A DNA stretch of 64,000 nt. It comes from Shewanella gelidii. GTDB taxonomy: Bacteria > Pseudomonadota > Gammaproteobacteria > Enterobacterales > Shewanellaceae. This document shows, one piece after another, positions 56,358-64,000 of this stretch (the stretch's first letter is position 1; each line of letters starts with the position of its first letter). The notes under the pieces are model-generated. The model saw only the letters and a list, made by a program, of their open reading frames with translations, had not been told where the DNA came from and did no database searches. A program made the position numbers and the translations under genes. The stretch is from assembly GCF_014647855.1 (NCBI RefSeq), contig NZ_BMPZ01000001.1:496001-560000 (forward strand), written 5' to 3'.

Positions 56358-58448
56358 ATGAGAAAACTAGTTATTGGTGGTATTTGTGCCTCCATGATTG
56401 CAGGCCTTAGTGCTTGTAATGATGATAAACCTGCGACTCAAACCGCAGCACCTAAAGCAGAAAAAACAGCAACTGCAGCTGCGGTGACACAGGCGCTAAC
56501 TTCTGGGATCGACTTTGCTAATTTTGACAAATCCGTTCGCCCTCAAGATGACTTTTACCTTTATGTCAACGGTGGCTGGATCAAAAACACTGAAATTCCA
56601 AGCGACAGAACCAGTGCTGGTGCATTTTATGATTTACGTGAAAAATCAAAAGATGACGTCAAAGCAATTATTGAAGAAGTTGCAGCAAGCAAAGACCTCA
56701 CCGAAGGCAGTGATGAACAAAAGGTTGCTGATCTATATCGCTCGTTTATGGATACAGAAACCTTAGATAAATTAGGCATTCAGCCAATCCAAGCTGAATT
56801 AGACAAAATCGCCAAGCTTGACTCAAAAGCAGCCTTGGTTGCTTACTTTGGAGAAAGCCAAGTGCTTGGCGGCGGCACTCCAATGGCATTTTACATTGGT
56901 GTAGATGCAAAAGAATCCAGCCGCTATGCCACCCATATTTGGCAATACGGTTTGAGCCTGCCTGACAAAGACTACTACTTTAACGATGCAGAGCGCTTCG
57001 TTAATATCCGCCAAGCATTTGTTGCCCATATTGCCAAGATGTATCAGCTCGCAGGTTTCGCAAACCCAGAGGCCAGTGCAGAGCAGGTTCTTGCGCTTGA
57101 AACTGAAATCGCCAAAAATCATTGGGATAAAGTTGAAACCCGCAACAGCACTAAGCGTTACAACAAGCTAACACTCGCTGAGCTTGCCGAGCTCTCACCA
57201 AACATGAATTGGGATGGCTACTTTACGGCTCTAGGTGTTGCAGATCAGTCTGACATCATTATTAACCAGCCAAGTTATATTCAAGGGCTCGATAAGGTTG
57301 TTGCTGAGACTAAGCTCGACGTGTGGAAAAACTACATGCAGTGGCAATTGCTAACCCACTTTGCCGGACAGCTCTCTCAGCCACTGGATAAAGAAAACTT
57401 TGAGTTTTTCTCTAAAACCTTAAACGGCCAGGCTGAGCAACAGCCACGCTGGAAACGCGGTGTTGCCACCGTCAACGGGCTTCTCGGTGAAGTGGTGGGT
57501 AAGGTCTATGTTAAGCGTCACTTTACCCCAGAAGCCAAAACCCGCATGCAAACTTTGGTTGAAAATCTGCGCGGCGCCTATGGCGACAGCATAGATAACC
57601 TTGACTGGATGAGCGACAACACCAAGGTTGCCGCAAAAGAAAAATTGGCTAAATTTGATCCCAAAATTGGCTATCCTGAACGCTGGGAAGACTACAGCAA
57701 ACTAACCATCACTGCTGACGATTTAATCGGCAATGGAATTCGCGCGAGTCAATTGCAACATGAAAAATCGCTGGAGAAGCTAAGCGGGCCAATCCGTAAG
57801 TGGGAATGGCATATGACGCCACAAACCGTCAATGCTTATTACAACGCAACCATGAATGAAATTGTATTCCCTGCAGCAATTTTGCAACCACCGTTTTTCA
57901 ATATGCAAGCGGACGATGCAGTGAACTATGGTGGTATTGGTGCCGTAATCGGCCATGAAATGGGCCATGGTTTTGATGACCAAGGTGCAAAATATGATGG
58001 CGAAGGTAATCTGCGTGATTGGTGGACAGAGCAAGATCTAAAAGAGTTTGCCGCCCGCGGTAAAGCCTTGGTGAGCCAGTACAACGATTATGCGGTATTT
58101 GATGATCTGCACGTCAATGGCGAGCTAACACTGGGCGAAAACATTGGTGATTTATCCGGTGTAACGATTGCCTATAAAGCTTACAAAAAATCGTTAAACG
58201 GCAAAGAAGCACCCGTGATCGATGGCCTAAGTGGTGACGAGCGCTTCTTTATTGGCTTCTCGCAAATTTGGCGCGCCAAAATAAAAGAAGAAGCAATGCG
58301 TAACCGCGTGGCAACAGATCCCCATTCGCCAGCACATTTCCGCGCTGTCGGCGCTTTGTCGAATATGCCTGAGTTTTACAATACGTTTGAGCTAAAGCCC
58401 ACGGATAAAATGTACATTGCCCCCGAAAAACGCGTCAAAATCTGGTAA
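56358..58448 (+). CDS. pepO: M13-family zinc metallopeptidase (neprilysin-like lipoprotein)
   Basis: A 696-residue oligopeptidase anchored as a lipoprotein (lipobox LSAC, Cys20). The zinc site is HEMGH at 533-537 in VIGHEMGHGFDDQG, with the third ligand Glu in GENIGDLSGV about 60 residues on. The substrate-binding NAYYNATMNEIVFPA and the C-terminal RVKIW tail are M13 hallmarks. The N-terminal half is the usual helical lid. It should act in the periplasm on small peptides. A terminator follows. Confidence 0.95.
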   Translation: MRKLVIGGICASMIAGLSACNDDKPATQTAAPKAEKTATAAAVTQALTSGIDFANFDKSVRPQDDFYLYVNGGWIKNTEIPSDRTSAGAFYDLREKSKDDVKAIIEEVAASKDLTEGSDEQKVADLYRSFMDTETLDKLGIQPIQAELDKIAKLDSKAALVAYFGESQVLGGGTPMAFYIGVDAKESSRYATHIWQYGLSLPDKDYYFNDAERFVNIRQAFVAHIAKMYQLAGFANPEASAEQVLALETEIAKNHWDKVETRNSTKRYNKLTLAELAELSPNMNWDGYFTALGVADQSDIIINQPSYIQGLDKVVAETKLDVWKNYMQWQLLTHFAGQLSQPLDKENFEFFSKTLNGQAEQQPRWKRGVATVNGLLGEVVGKVYVKRHFTPEAKTRMQTLVENLRGAYGDSIDNLDWMSDNTKVAAKEKLAKFDPKIGYPERWEDYSKLTITADDLIGNGIRASQLQHEKSLEKLSGPIRKWEWHMTPQTVNAYYNATMNEIVFPAAILQPPFFNMQADDAVNYGGIGAVIGHEMGHGFDDQGAKYDGEGNLRDWWTEQDLKEFAARGKALVSQYNDYAVFDDLHVNGELTLGENIGDLSGVTIAYKAYKKSLNGKEAPVIDGLSGDERFFIGFSQIWRAKIKEEAMRNRVATDPHSPAHFRAVGALSNMPEFYNTFELKPTDKMYIAPEKRVKIW

Positions 58449-58479
58449 CTTTCCAGCGTAATTTTTATTCGTATACAAG

Positions 58480-58504
58480 GCCCAGCAGATGCTGGGCTTT
58501 TTTA
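58480..58504 (+). terminator. Terminator of the M13 peptidase gene
   Basis: A GCCCAGC/GCTGGGC stem (58480-58486 with 58491-58497), a 4-nt loop and a T run. Confidence 0.9.
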
Positions 58505-58673
58505 TTGCAAAATATCTAACATTAACATTTCGCTAACAGCCAGCTATGATATAGACACAAGCATATTGGTCGTATAGTTCAAACACGCCCTACCTTTGGA
58601 ACAAAGGCTTTAATTGCTACCTGAATGTATCGCTTGTATTCGCAACCCAATTACCATTGCTTAAGGATTTGCT

Positions 58674-60338
58674 TTGAACAAAATTGCGCAGCACTTCATT
58701 TATTCTACTTTTATCTTTAGCCCGAGTTTGCACGCGGCAACGACCGAACAAGAGCCATCTCAGCAACATTTGTTCTCCAACTTAGGTTCGCAAGAACAGG
58801 CTAGCTTTATATACCCTAACGAGCACCAAACGCTATTCATCGGCAATACGTCAACATTTGGTTTAGGCGCAGTCAACTCACCCCAAGTAGAGCAACAATT
58901 ACAAGAAGCTAACGAAGCAGATGTGAACAGCTTGATAGAAAAAGATTGGTGGGGAGCCTTGGCTGAAATAGGGACAATCTTATTGCTCGGCGAAGTACTT
59001 TACCAAGTTGGCGAAAGCACGATGGAAAAAGATTTTGATTATGATGTCGAAGGCGGTGCACTCGAATATTTCCATGACAGGTTATTTACTAAAAAGTATT
59101 GGAAACTCGATGACAATGCAATGAGTATGAACTGGGGGCATGCGTTTGCTGGTGCGCTCTATTACCAAGCATTTCGAAACTATAACTTTAATTACTATGA
59201 ATCGACACTTGCGGCATTTTTAACCTCAACCACTTGGGAAGTTTTTGTTGAATATCAAGAAGCCGTCAGTATCAACGACCAAATAGTGACAACTTGGGGC
59301 GGTTCAGTCCTAGGCGAAAGCTATTTCCAAATGGCAGAAATGCTCGCTCATAAAGAAGGCTGGGTCCCTACGACGTTTGAAATGCTTTTTAATCCCTCTC
59401 AAGTCGCTCGAGGTTGGTTCGACGCACAAAGCAAACCAAGATTTAATCGCAGTAAAGTCGTTGATGACCTATCCGTATATACAGGGGCAATGCACTCCAG
59501 CAATGATACCCGAGACTTAGACAAGTCCATTCTAACTCTGGGTTTAGATGCCAGTATCAATAGCATGAAAGGTAACTACGATAGTCTGTGGGGCACACCA
59601 ACATGGGTTGAAGTTTCTATGGAAATGGGGCTCTCTGAAGCAGGCGTTGAAGATTGGCAAATGTCGAACAAACTGCTACTGGGGGGCTACAATAATTGGA
59701 TCAATCAAGATGACCTCAACCCAGAAGCTTGGCAGCAACACTATTTTATTGGCCCAGCAACTGGTGTCGAGTACGCTAGCTTTGGCGAAGAGGATGACGA
59801 AGATTTTTACGCAGTAGTTAACTTATTGGGGGTTACCATGGGTGGCGAGTGGCAACAAAACCAACTCTCACTCTCAATTCGGGGCGATATATATGGTGAT
59901 TTTGCAATGGTGAAGCCGTTTGCAACACAAGGTTTAGAGAATTATCGCGCAACCTTTTGGAACTCAAAATCAGCACTCTGGGAAAACGGCTACGCTTACG
60001 CATTAGGACATACGCTCAACCTTGAATTTGAAGCTAAATATCGGGATATTGCATTTGGCCTATTGGCTAAATCTCATCGTTGGGACTCAATAGACAATAA
60101 AAAAATTGAGCGATTTACCGATTGGAACCCCAACCGAAAAGACCTGGACTTTAAAGATGAGCGCGATCGCTATCAAGCGTACCTCAAGTATGCAATTTCA
60201 AAACAATGGACACTCGGTCTACATTATGAAGAGATCCACCGAAGTGGTGAGTTCTTTGGAATTGATTTTCCTGACTTCTATGCCCAAGCCGATGACGTTG
60301 AATCTAGAAGCTGGCTACAGTTAGATTATATTTATTAA
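58674..60338 (+). CDS. DUF3943 family putative outer-membrane protein
   Basis: A 554-residue exported protein starting at TTG, with AAGGAT 9 nt upstream and a short signal peptide ending near LHAA. The central region has NWGHAFAGALYYQAFRNY, STTWEVFVEYQEAVSINDQI, a conserved GGSVLGESYFQMAE and FNPSQVARGW. These are the DUF3943 pattern, which I know from uncharacterised bacterial membrane proteins. The C-terminal half alternates short beta-strands with aromatic ends and finishes LQLDYIY, consistent with an outer-membrane barrel. The function is unknown. Confidence 0.75.
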   Translation: MNKIAQHFIYSTFIFSPSLHAATTEQEPSQQHLFSNLGSQEQASFIYPNEHQTLFIGNTSTFGLGAVNSPQVEQQLQEANEADVNSLIEKDWWGALAEIGTILLLGEVLYQVGESTMEKDFDYDVEGGALEYFHDRLFTKKYWKLDDNAMSMNWGHAFAGALYYQAFRNYNFNYYESTLAAFLTSTTWEVFVEYQEAVSINDQIVTTWGGSVLGESYFQMAEMLAHKEGWVPTTFEMLFNPSQVARGWFDAQSKPRFNRSKVVDDLSVYTGAMHSSNDTRDLDKSILTLGLDASINSMKGNYDSLWGTPTWVEVSMEMGLSEAGVEDWQMSNKLLLGGYNNWINQDDLNPEAWQQHYFIGPATGVEYASFGEEDDEDFYAVVNLLGVTMGGEWQQNQLSLSIRGDIYGDFAMVKPFATQGLENYRATFWNSKSALWENGYAYALGHTLNLEFEAKYRDIAFGLLAKSHRWDSIDNKKIERFTDWNPNRKDLDFKDERDRYQAYLKYAISKQWTLGLHYEEIHRSGEFFGIDFPDFYAQADDVESRSWLQLDYIY

Positions 60339-60472
60339 CTTACGGAGTGGAACGCTCTAAAAAAGTTAGCATAAACAAAGGTTAAATTGATAAAAATCAG
60401 CTTTTAATATGCTCATTAATGGGCATAATAACGGCTATACGCAATACGGGTACTGTTAAAGGAAATATAGGA

Positions 60473-60907
60473 ATGAACGCTGAATTGAAAGTCCGCGATA
60501 TCATGTCAAGCCAAGTGGTATGTCTTAGCGATCAGGCCAGCCTCAAAGATGCACACCTCTTAATGCAAAGTCGCGGTGTCCGACATTTACCCGTCATTTC
60601 AGAAGAAGATGGCTCTTTTGTAGGCATTGTCACCCATAAGAAAATGGTTGCTAGCGTCATTTCGTTACTGAACAAATATGGTACCGGTGCGTTAGAAAGA
60701 AAGGAGCGCTTTGTTCCCATCAGCGATATCGTTGAAACAGAAATTCAGCAGCTCAATAGTGACCAAGCATTATGTGACGTGGTTGATTTATTTATTGGCA
60801 ACAAACATGGCTGTTTACCCGTCGTGAATGAAAACAAAAAAGTCGAAGGCATTGTCACCTCATCAGACTTTATTAAGCTTTGTGCGAAGCTATTAAAAGA
60901 CGCCTAA
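60473..60907 (+). CDS. Tandem CBS-domain protein
   Basis: A 144-residue cytosolic protein made of two CBS motifs (a Bateman module): VRDIMSSQVVCLSDQASLKDA to HKKMVASV, and ISDIVETEIQQLNSDQ to TSSDFIKL. CBS pairs bind adenosine nucleotides and regulate partner proteins; no effector domain is attached. ATG 60473 is chosen because AAAGGA precedes it; a GTG- or ATG-led extension to 60419 looks like leader sequence. Confidence 0.88.
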   Translation: MNAELKVRDIMSSQVVCLSDQASLKDAHLLMQSRGVRHLPVISEEDGSFVGIVTHKKMVASVISLLNKYGTGALERKERFVPISDIVETEIQQLNSDQALCDVVDLFIGNKHGCLPVVNENKKVEGIVTSSDFIKLCAKLLKDA

Positions 60908-60940
60908 ATCCAGCGTTATGAGTTAAAGTTGAAAATCGTT

Positions 60941-61069
60941 TCAACACACAATAGCAATAAATCGATGGCGACTGTCTGCAGTGGCCTCGTTTACCGCTTC
61001 AAAATTCATTAAGCAAGATTGAATAGCATCACCTTCTCTTGATTCATCCGCAATAACAAACAAAAACAT
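60941..61069 (-). CDS. Possible 42-residue small protein
   Basis: A minus-strand frame read by eye. ATG at 61069 follows GAGG with a 9-nt spacer, and the frame runs 42 codons to TGA. The peptide begins MFLFVIADESREG, with a balanced, coding-like composition (acidic, with Arg, His and Cys near the end in SRHRFIAIVC). It lies between the CBS gene and divergently from nfsB. No family is recognised. It has no signal peptide. Confidence 0.38.
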   Translation of the reverse strand: MFLFVIADESREGDAIQSCLMNFEAVNEATADSRHRFIAIVC

Positions 61070-61200
61070 GATGAATGCCTCGTTTATTTTCAAAATAATT
61101 TTGAAACTAACTTAGGCATCGTGCTGGTTTTTTAAAATGAAATAAACGTTACACTGGTTTGGTCAACGATTTATTAACCTTAGCACTGCAGGAGTATGCA

Positions 61201-61854
61201 ATGAGCGATGTTAGTTTCTTAGCTAAAAAGCGATACACTACCAAAGTATTCGATGCCAACAAGAAAATTGATGCAGAAAAAATTGCTGAAATTAAAACGC
61301 TATTGCAGTTCAGTGCATCCTCGGTGAATTCGCAGCCCTGGCATTTTATCTACACGAGTGGCCAAGAAGGCAAACAAAAGATCGCTCAATCAACGACGAA
61401 CTATGGATTTAACACCGACAAGATTATGAATGCATCCCATGTATTTGTTCTTTGCACACGAACCACAATCGATAATGAGCACCTACAACATTTACTTGAA
61501 CAAGAAGAAAAAGATGGTCGTTTCGCAAACGATGAGGCCAAAAGCGCACAACATAAAGGCCGGTCTTTCTTCGTCAATATGCATCGAAATGAGCTCAAAG
61601 ACGCACAGCATTGGATGGAAAAACAAGTCTACCTTGCCTTAGGCAACTTATTACTCGGGGCAAGCGTTCTTGATATCGATGCGTGTCCAATTGAAGGCTT
61701 TGATGCAACAACATTAAATCAAGAGTTAGGACTAAGAGAAAAAGGCTTATGCGCCTCTGTTGTCGTTGCTTTGGGTTATCACGCCGAAGATGATTTCAAT
61801 GCACAACTACCTAAATCAAGGTTGCCTCAATCAGAAACATTTACCGAAATCTAA
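61201..61854 (+). CDS. nfsB: Oxygen-insensitive NAD(P)H nitroreductase / dihydropteridine reductase
   Basis: A 217-residue FMN enzyme, exactly the length of E. coli NfsB. It reduces nitroaromatics and quinones with NAD(P)H. It aligns throughout: RYTTKVFDANKKI, SSVNSQPWHFIY (FMN binding), DGRFANDEAKSAQHKGRSFF, and the tail PIEGFDATTLN to LPKSRLPQSETFTEI. The start at 61201 has AGGAG 7-8 nt upstream; the longer frame to 61159 lacks support. Confidence 0.93.
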   Translation: MSDVSFLAKKRYTTKVFDANKKIDAEKIAEIKTLLQFSASSVNSQPWHFIYTSGQEGKQKIAQSTTNYGFNTDKIMNASHVFVLCTRTTIDNEHLQHLLEQEEKDGRFANDEAKSAQHKGRSFFVNMHRNELKDAQHWMEKQVYLALGNLLLGASVLDIDACPIEGFDATTLNQELGLREKGLCASVVVALGYHAEDDFNAQLPKSRLPQSETFTEI

Positions 61855-61869
61855 CCCCATCGCCAATCA

Positions 61870-61901
61870 GCCGACAGACGCTTGAATACCCGTTTGTCGG
61901 C
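61870..61901 (+). terminator. Hairpin after nfsB, possible terminator
   Basis: An 11-bp stem with one G-T pair (61870-61880 with 61891-61901) and a 10-nt loop, 15 nt after the nfsB stop codon. No T run follows, so termination may be weak. Confidence 0.45.
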
Positions 61902-61982
61902 GAATAATCTCCGCAAACAACCTGCAATTTTAACATTTCAATGTATAGTTAAATTTAGATCTTCACAAATGGCCCCAGATGC

Positions 61983-62621
61983 ATGCTACTCAAACCCGAA
62001 CAACCCGTGATAGAAAACAAGTGTGCTGAAGTCACAAAAGGTGATAACCCGCTGATGTGGCCGCTGCTCAGTGTGCTGCAAGAATCCAACAAGAGCTGGA
62101 AAGTGCACCATTTGGCCGCAGAATTGCAAAATAAAGGGCTTATATCCGATTTAGATAGTAATCCAGAAAAGAACTTATTTAAGCGCAACTTTCTATTGAT
62201 GAACGCACTATATGAGCTACAGGAAGTGTTGCAACCCAAACAATGGCTTCAAGTACGCGCAATGGACATTTTTATTTGCCATGTCACGCCAAGCAATACT
62301 GAATTACTGTTAGCGCAAGAAGCATCATTACGCGAATACTATTTGGACTGGAATAACTATGACACTAGCGCTAATGTCGTCCGTGAATTGCTCGATTCGT
62401 TTTGGAGCAACTATCAAAGTTACATAGGCGTAAACCCCAAGCTCATGAACAAACAAAAAGCGCTGCGAACATTTGAACTAGAAGAAACAGCAAGCAATCG
62501 CGATGTGCGCAGACAGTGGAGAAAACTAGCCTTAAAATGGCATCCTGACCGCCATCAGGGGAACGCAGAAAAATTTAGGGAAATATGTCAGGCTTGGCAA
62601 ACCCTAAAAGGTGGCTTTTAA
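61983..62621 (+). CDS. DnaJ-related protein with C-terminal J domain
   Basis: A 212-residue cytosolic protein. Residues 20-150 form a DNAJ_related (PF12339-like) domain: PLMWPLLSVLQ, LFKRNFLLMNALYELQ and REYYLDWNNYDTSA. The C-terminal 55 residues are a J domain with the HPD motif in KWHPDRHQGN, preceded by RRQWRKLALKW. It should stimulate DnaK. Having the J domain at the C-terminus differs from DnaJ and CbpA. The target is unknown. Confidence 0.9.
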   Translation: MLLKPEQPVIENKCAEVTKGDNPLMWPLLSVLQESNKSWKVHHLAAELQNKGLISDLDSNPEKNLFKRNFLLMNALYELQEVLQPKQWLQVRAMDIFICHVTPSNTELLLAQEASLREYYLDWNNYDTSANVVRELLDSFWSNYQSYIGVNPKLMNKQKALRTFELEETASNRDVRRQWRKLALKWHPDRHQGNAEKFREICQAWQTLKGGF

Positions 62622-62759
62622 ATCTCTAAAAATATTTCAAATGTATTTAAGCCGCATTTAAGAATCCCCCTTTAAGATATGCCCTATTCATCAGGTTTTT
62701 AACAAAACCTTGTTTATATTCGGCTTTTCAAATTTTTAGTTTGTTTAAAGGAATTCAGC

Positions 62760-63419
62760 TTGTTTAAGAATATCACCTTAGCATTGGCCATCACATTCGT
62801 ATCTTTTACTAGCTACGCCGCTAATTTTGTTGAAGGCATGCATTATGTCCAAGTGACAGAAAAGCCCGCGACCAAACAACCGAAACTTACCGAGTTTTTC
62901 TCATTTTACTGTCATAACTGCTACAACATGGAAGCTAACTATATTGCTGACATTAAAGCCAATTTGAATAAGAACATTCAATTTGATACCAAGCATGTTG
63001 ACTATATGAATAGTGAAATTGGCACCGAAGTGATGCGCTCGCTCGCTGTCATCAACCACCTAAAGTTAGGTAGCACGATGAATCAAGCAATGTTCGCAGC
63101 GATACAAGGTGAAGGAGCACAGCATGGACATAACCATGGTGCGCCAGGTGATGACCACACGCCAAAGATCAATAATCGAGATGAAATCAAAGCCGTATTT
63201 AAAAAATATGGCATTGATACTGAACAGTATGATGCCATCGCGGATAGCCCTGAAACAGATGCAAAACTCGCTTTATGGCGCTCGCAGCAAAGAGAATTTT
63301 ATATTGATGGCGTACCCAGCTTTGTTATTAACGACAAATACAAAGTAAATATGGATAGCATTCGTACACTTGGGCAACTTATAGATCTAATTAATTTCTT
63401 ATCACTCAAAACTGGCTAG
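62760..63419 (+). CDS. dsbA: Thiol:disulfide interchange protein DsbA
   Basis: A 219-residue periplasmic oxidase that introduces disulfide bonds. It starts at TTG with AAAGGA 7-8 nt upstream and has a signal peptide ending SYAA. The thioredoxin-fold active site is Cys-His-Asn-Cys in FYCHNCYNME, and the cis-Pro loop is GVPSFVIN. The helical insertion carries an unusual His-rich loop (AQHGHNHGAPGDDHTP near residues 119-134) that may bind metal. It would be recycled by DsbB. It is followed by a shared terminator. Confidence 0.92.
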   Translation: MFKNITLALAITFVSFTSYAANFVEGMHYVQVTEKPATKQPKLTEFFSFYCHNCYNMEANYIADIKANLNKNIQFDTKHVDYMNSEIGTEVMRSLAVINHLKLGSTMNQAMFAAIQGEGAQHGHNHGAPGDDHTPKINNRDEIKAVFKKYGIDTEQYDAIADSPETDAKLALWRSQQREFYIDGVPSFVINDKYKVNMDSIRTLGQLIDLINFLSLKTG

Positions 63420-63502
63420 CAACCTGAACACACATTCACCCTGCTAGCAATTGCGAAGAACCATGACGGCGTCTCCAACTCCACTCATGACTCCAAGCAA
63501 AT

Positions 63503-63530
63503 AAAAAAGCGACCTGAAGGTCGCTTTTTT
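63503..63530. terminator. Bidirectional terminator between dsbA and glycosyltransferase gene
   Basis: An AGCGACC/GGTCGCT stem (63508-63514 with 63519-63525) and TGAA loop, with A and T runs on either side, between convergent genes. Confidence 0.9.
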
Positions 63531-64000
63531 ATTGAGTCACCTGCGCCAGTACTGCTTGCCACCTCGCCATCACGCGCTGCCATTCCTGCCGCCATTCTAA
63601 GTTCAATTCAAGCGATTCATTAGGCGACTTCGACGTAAAGCCTTTTCGCACGCCAGTTGCACTCTCTTGCAACGACGACAACGGCCTGAGTGCTTGAGAC
63701 CCGCATATATCTCGCTGCTCAGCGTCGAAATAATTTCGAATAGTTTCAGCAATTCCCACTGCAGTTAACTCATCTATGGGCTCGATGCAGGCATCGGAGA
63801 ACATTCGTTTTTGATCGATCAAACCATCGACTTGACTACAAAAAACAAGCTTTTTGGCCGCCACTGATTCGATACACGTTAAACCAAAAGGCTCCCAACG
63901 GGATGGAATAACCACAGCGTCATAGTTGATTAATAAAGTAGGAATATCCGCTTGGCACCCAATGAACCGAATTTGAGGCAAATTCTTACTCTGCGCACGA
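63529..64000 (-). CDS. Glycosyltransferase family 4-like, C-terminal part (cut by window edge)
   Basis: Only the last roughly 157 codons are visible; the frame stays open to the right edge. The GT-B nucleotide-sugar site is seen in RFIGCQADIP and VVIPSRWEPFGLTCIESVA, with the Glu-x7-Glu motif (the first Glu in WEPF, the second in CIES). A C-terminal helical tail of about 60 residues follows. It probably transfers a sugar to LPS, a capsule or another glycan, but donor and acceptor cannot be told. Confidence 0.85.
   Translation of the reverse strand, partial: RAQSKNLPQIRFIGCQADIPTLLINYDAVVIPSRWEPFGLTCIESVAAKKLVFCSQVDGLIDQKRMFSDACIEPIDELTAVGIAETIRNYFDAEQRDICGSQALRPLSSLQESATGVRKGFTSKSPNESLELNLEWRQEWQRVMARWQAVLAQVTQ

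Noticed and set aside
1-64000. CRISPR arrays, insertion sequences, prophage, toxin-antitoxin or restriction genes
   Set aside because: I looked for spaced direct repeats, transposase motifs, integrases and paired small genes and found none.

Overview
The window reads as chromosomal core and accessory DNA of a marine gammaproteobacterium of the Alteromonadales/Shewanella-Vibrio type. This rests on the pepA-holC-valS and prfB-lysS neighbourhoods, proteins closely resembling Escherichia coli PepA, RF2, NfsB and RsuA, and several families I know mainly from marine gammaproteobacteria (DUF3019, DUF3360, DUF3943, PF12339-type DnaJ-related protein). No genus is called. I see no insertion sequence, prophage, integrase, CRISPR array or rRNA gene. 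The only tRNA is tRNA-Phe(GAA).

Layout. 1-6.4 kb: pepA (cut by the left edge), a HAD phosphatase with a small DUF2389 protein, holC and valS. 6.5-10.3 kb: a POT-like MFS transporter and a divergently placed DUF3360 permease. 10.3-11.4 kb: a long AT-rich spacer. 11.4-17.1 kb: a signalling block made of a soluble CZB-type chemoreceptor, a 1065-residue hybrid histidine kinase with Hpt, and a coupled response regulator. 17.1-22.6 kb: an RsuA-family pseudouridine synthase, a DeoR-HTH/ribokinase fusion convergent with a nucleoside hydrolase, a YeaR-like cupin and glutaryl-CoA dehydrogenase. 23.4-26 kb: a DUF3019 / OmpR-type regulator / sensor kinase operon. 26-33.9 kb: DUF1289 protein, TPR-GGDEF cyclase, queG, an iodotyrosine-deiodinase-like nitroreductase, a lipoprotein with a hierarchical repeat, an RluE-like pseudouridine synthase and an HD hydrolase. 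34-41.8 kb: a modular surface lipoprotein, pyrC, a DM13 protein, an unknown lipoprotein, lysS and prfB with its programmed +1 frameshift. 42-47.8 kb: a pentapeptide-repeat ion channel and a giant flavo-iron-sulfur/molybdenum formate dehydrogenase fusion. 47.9-51.8 kb: an overlapping three-gene unit (RND/MMPL exporter, di-iron ferritin-like enzyme, KAS III). 52-55.3 kb: tRNA-Phe, an ECF sigma / anti-sigma / DUF4097 operon and rsuA. 55.4-64 kb: acetyltransferase, M13 peptidase, DUF3943 outer-membrane protein, CBS protein, nfsB, DnaJ-related protein, dsbA and the 3' end of a glycosyltransferase.

How the parts work together. The best candidate for an undescribed system is the RND-diiron-KAS III unit at 47.9-51.8 kb. 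Its genes overlap, all three keep their catalytic or topological hallmarks, and together they could make, oxidise and export a fatty-acyl-derived molecule; the product is unknown. Other points of note are the deiodinase-like triad in the nitroreductase, the four-fold Cys-to-Trp repeat of the 510-residue lipoprotein, the internal ribosome-binding site that may release a free ribokinase, pseudo-receiver domains in the two-component block, and two small reading frames below the usual gene-calling size.
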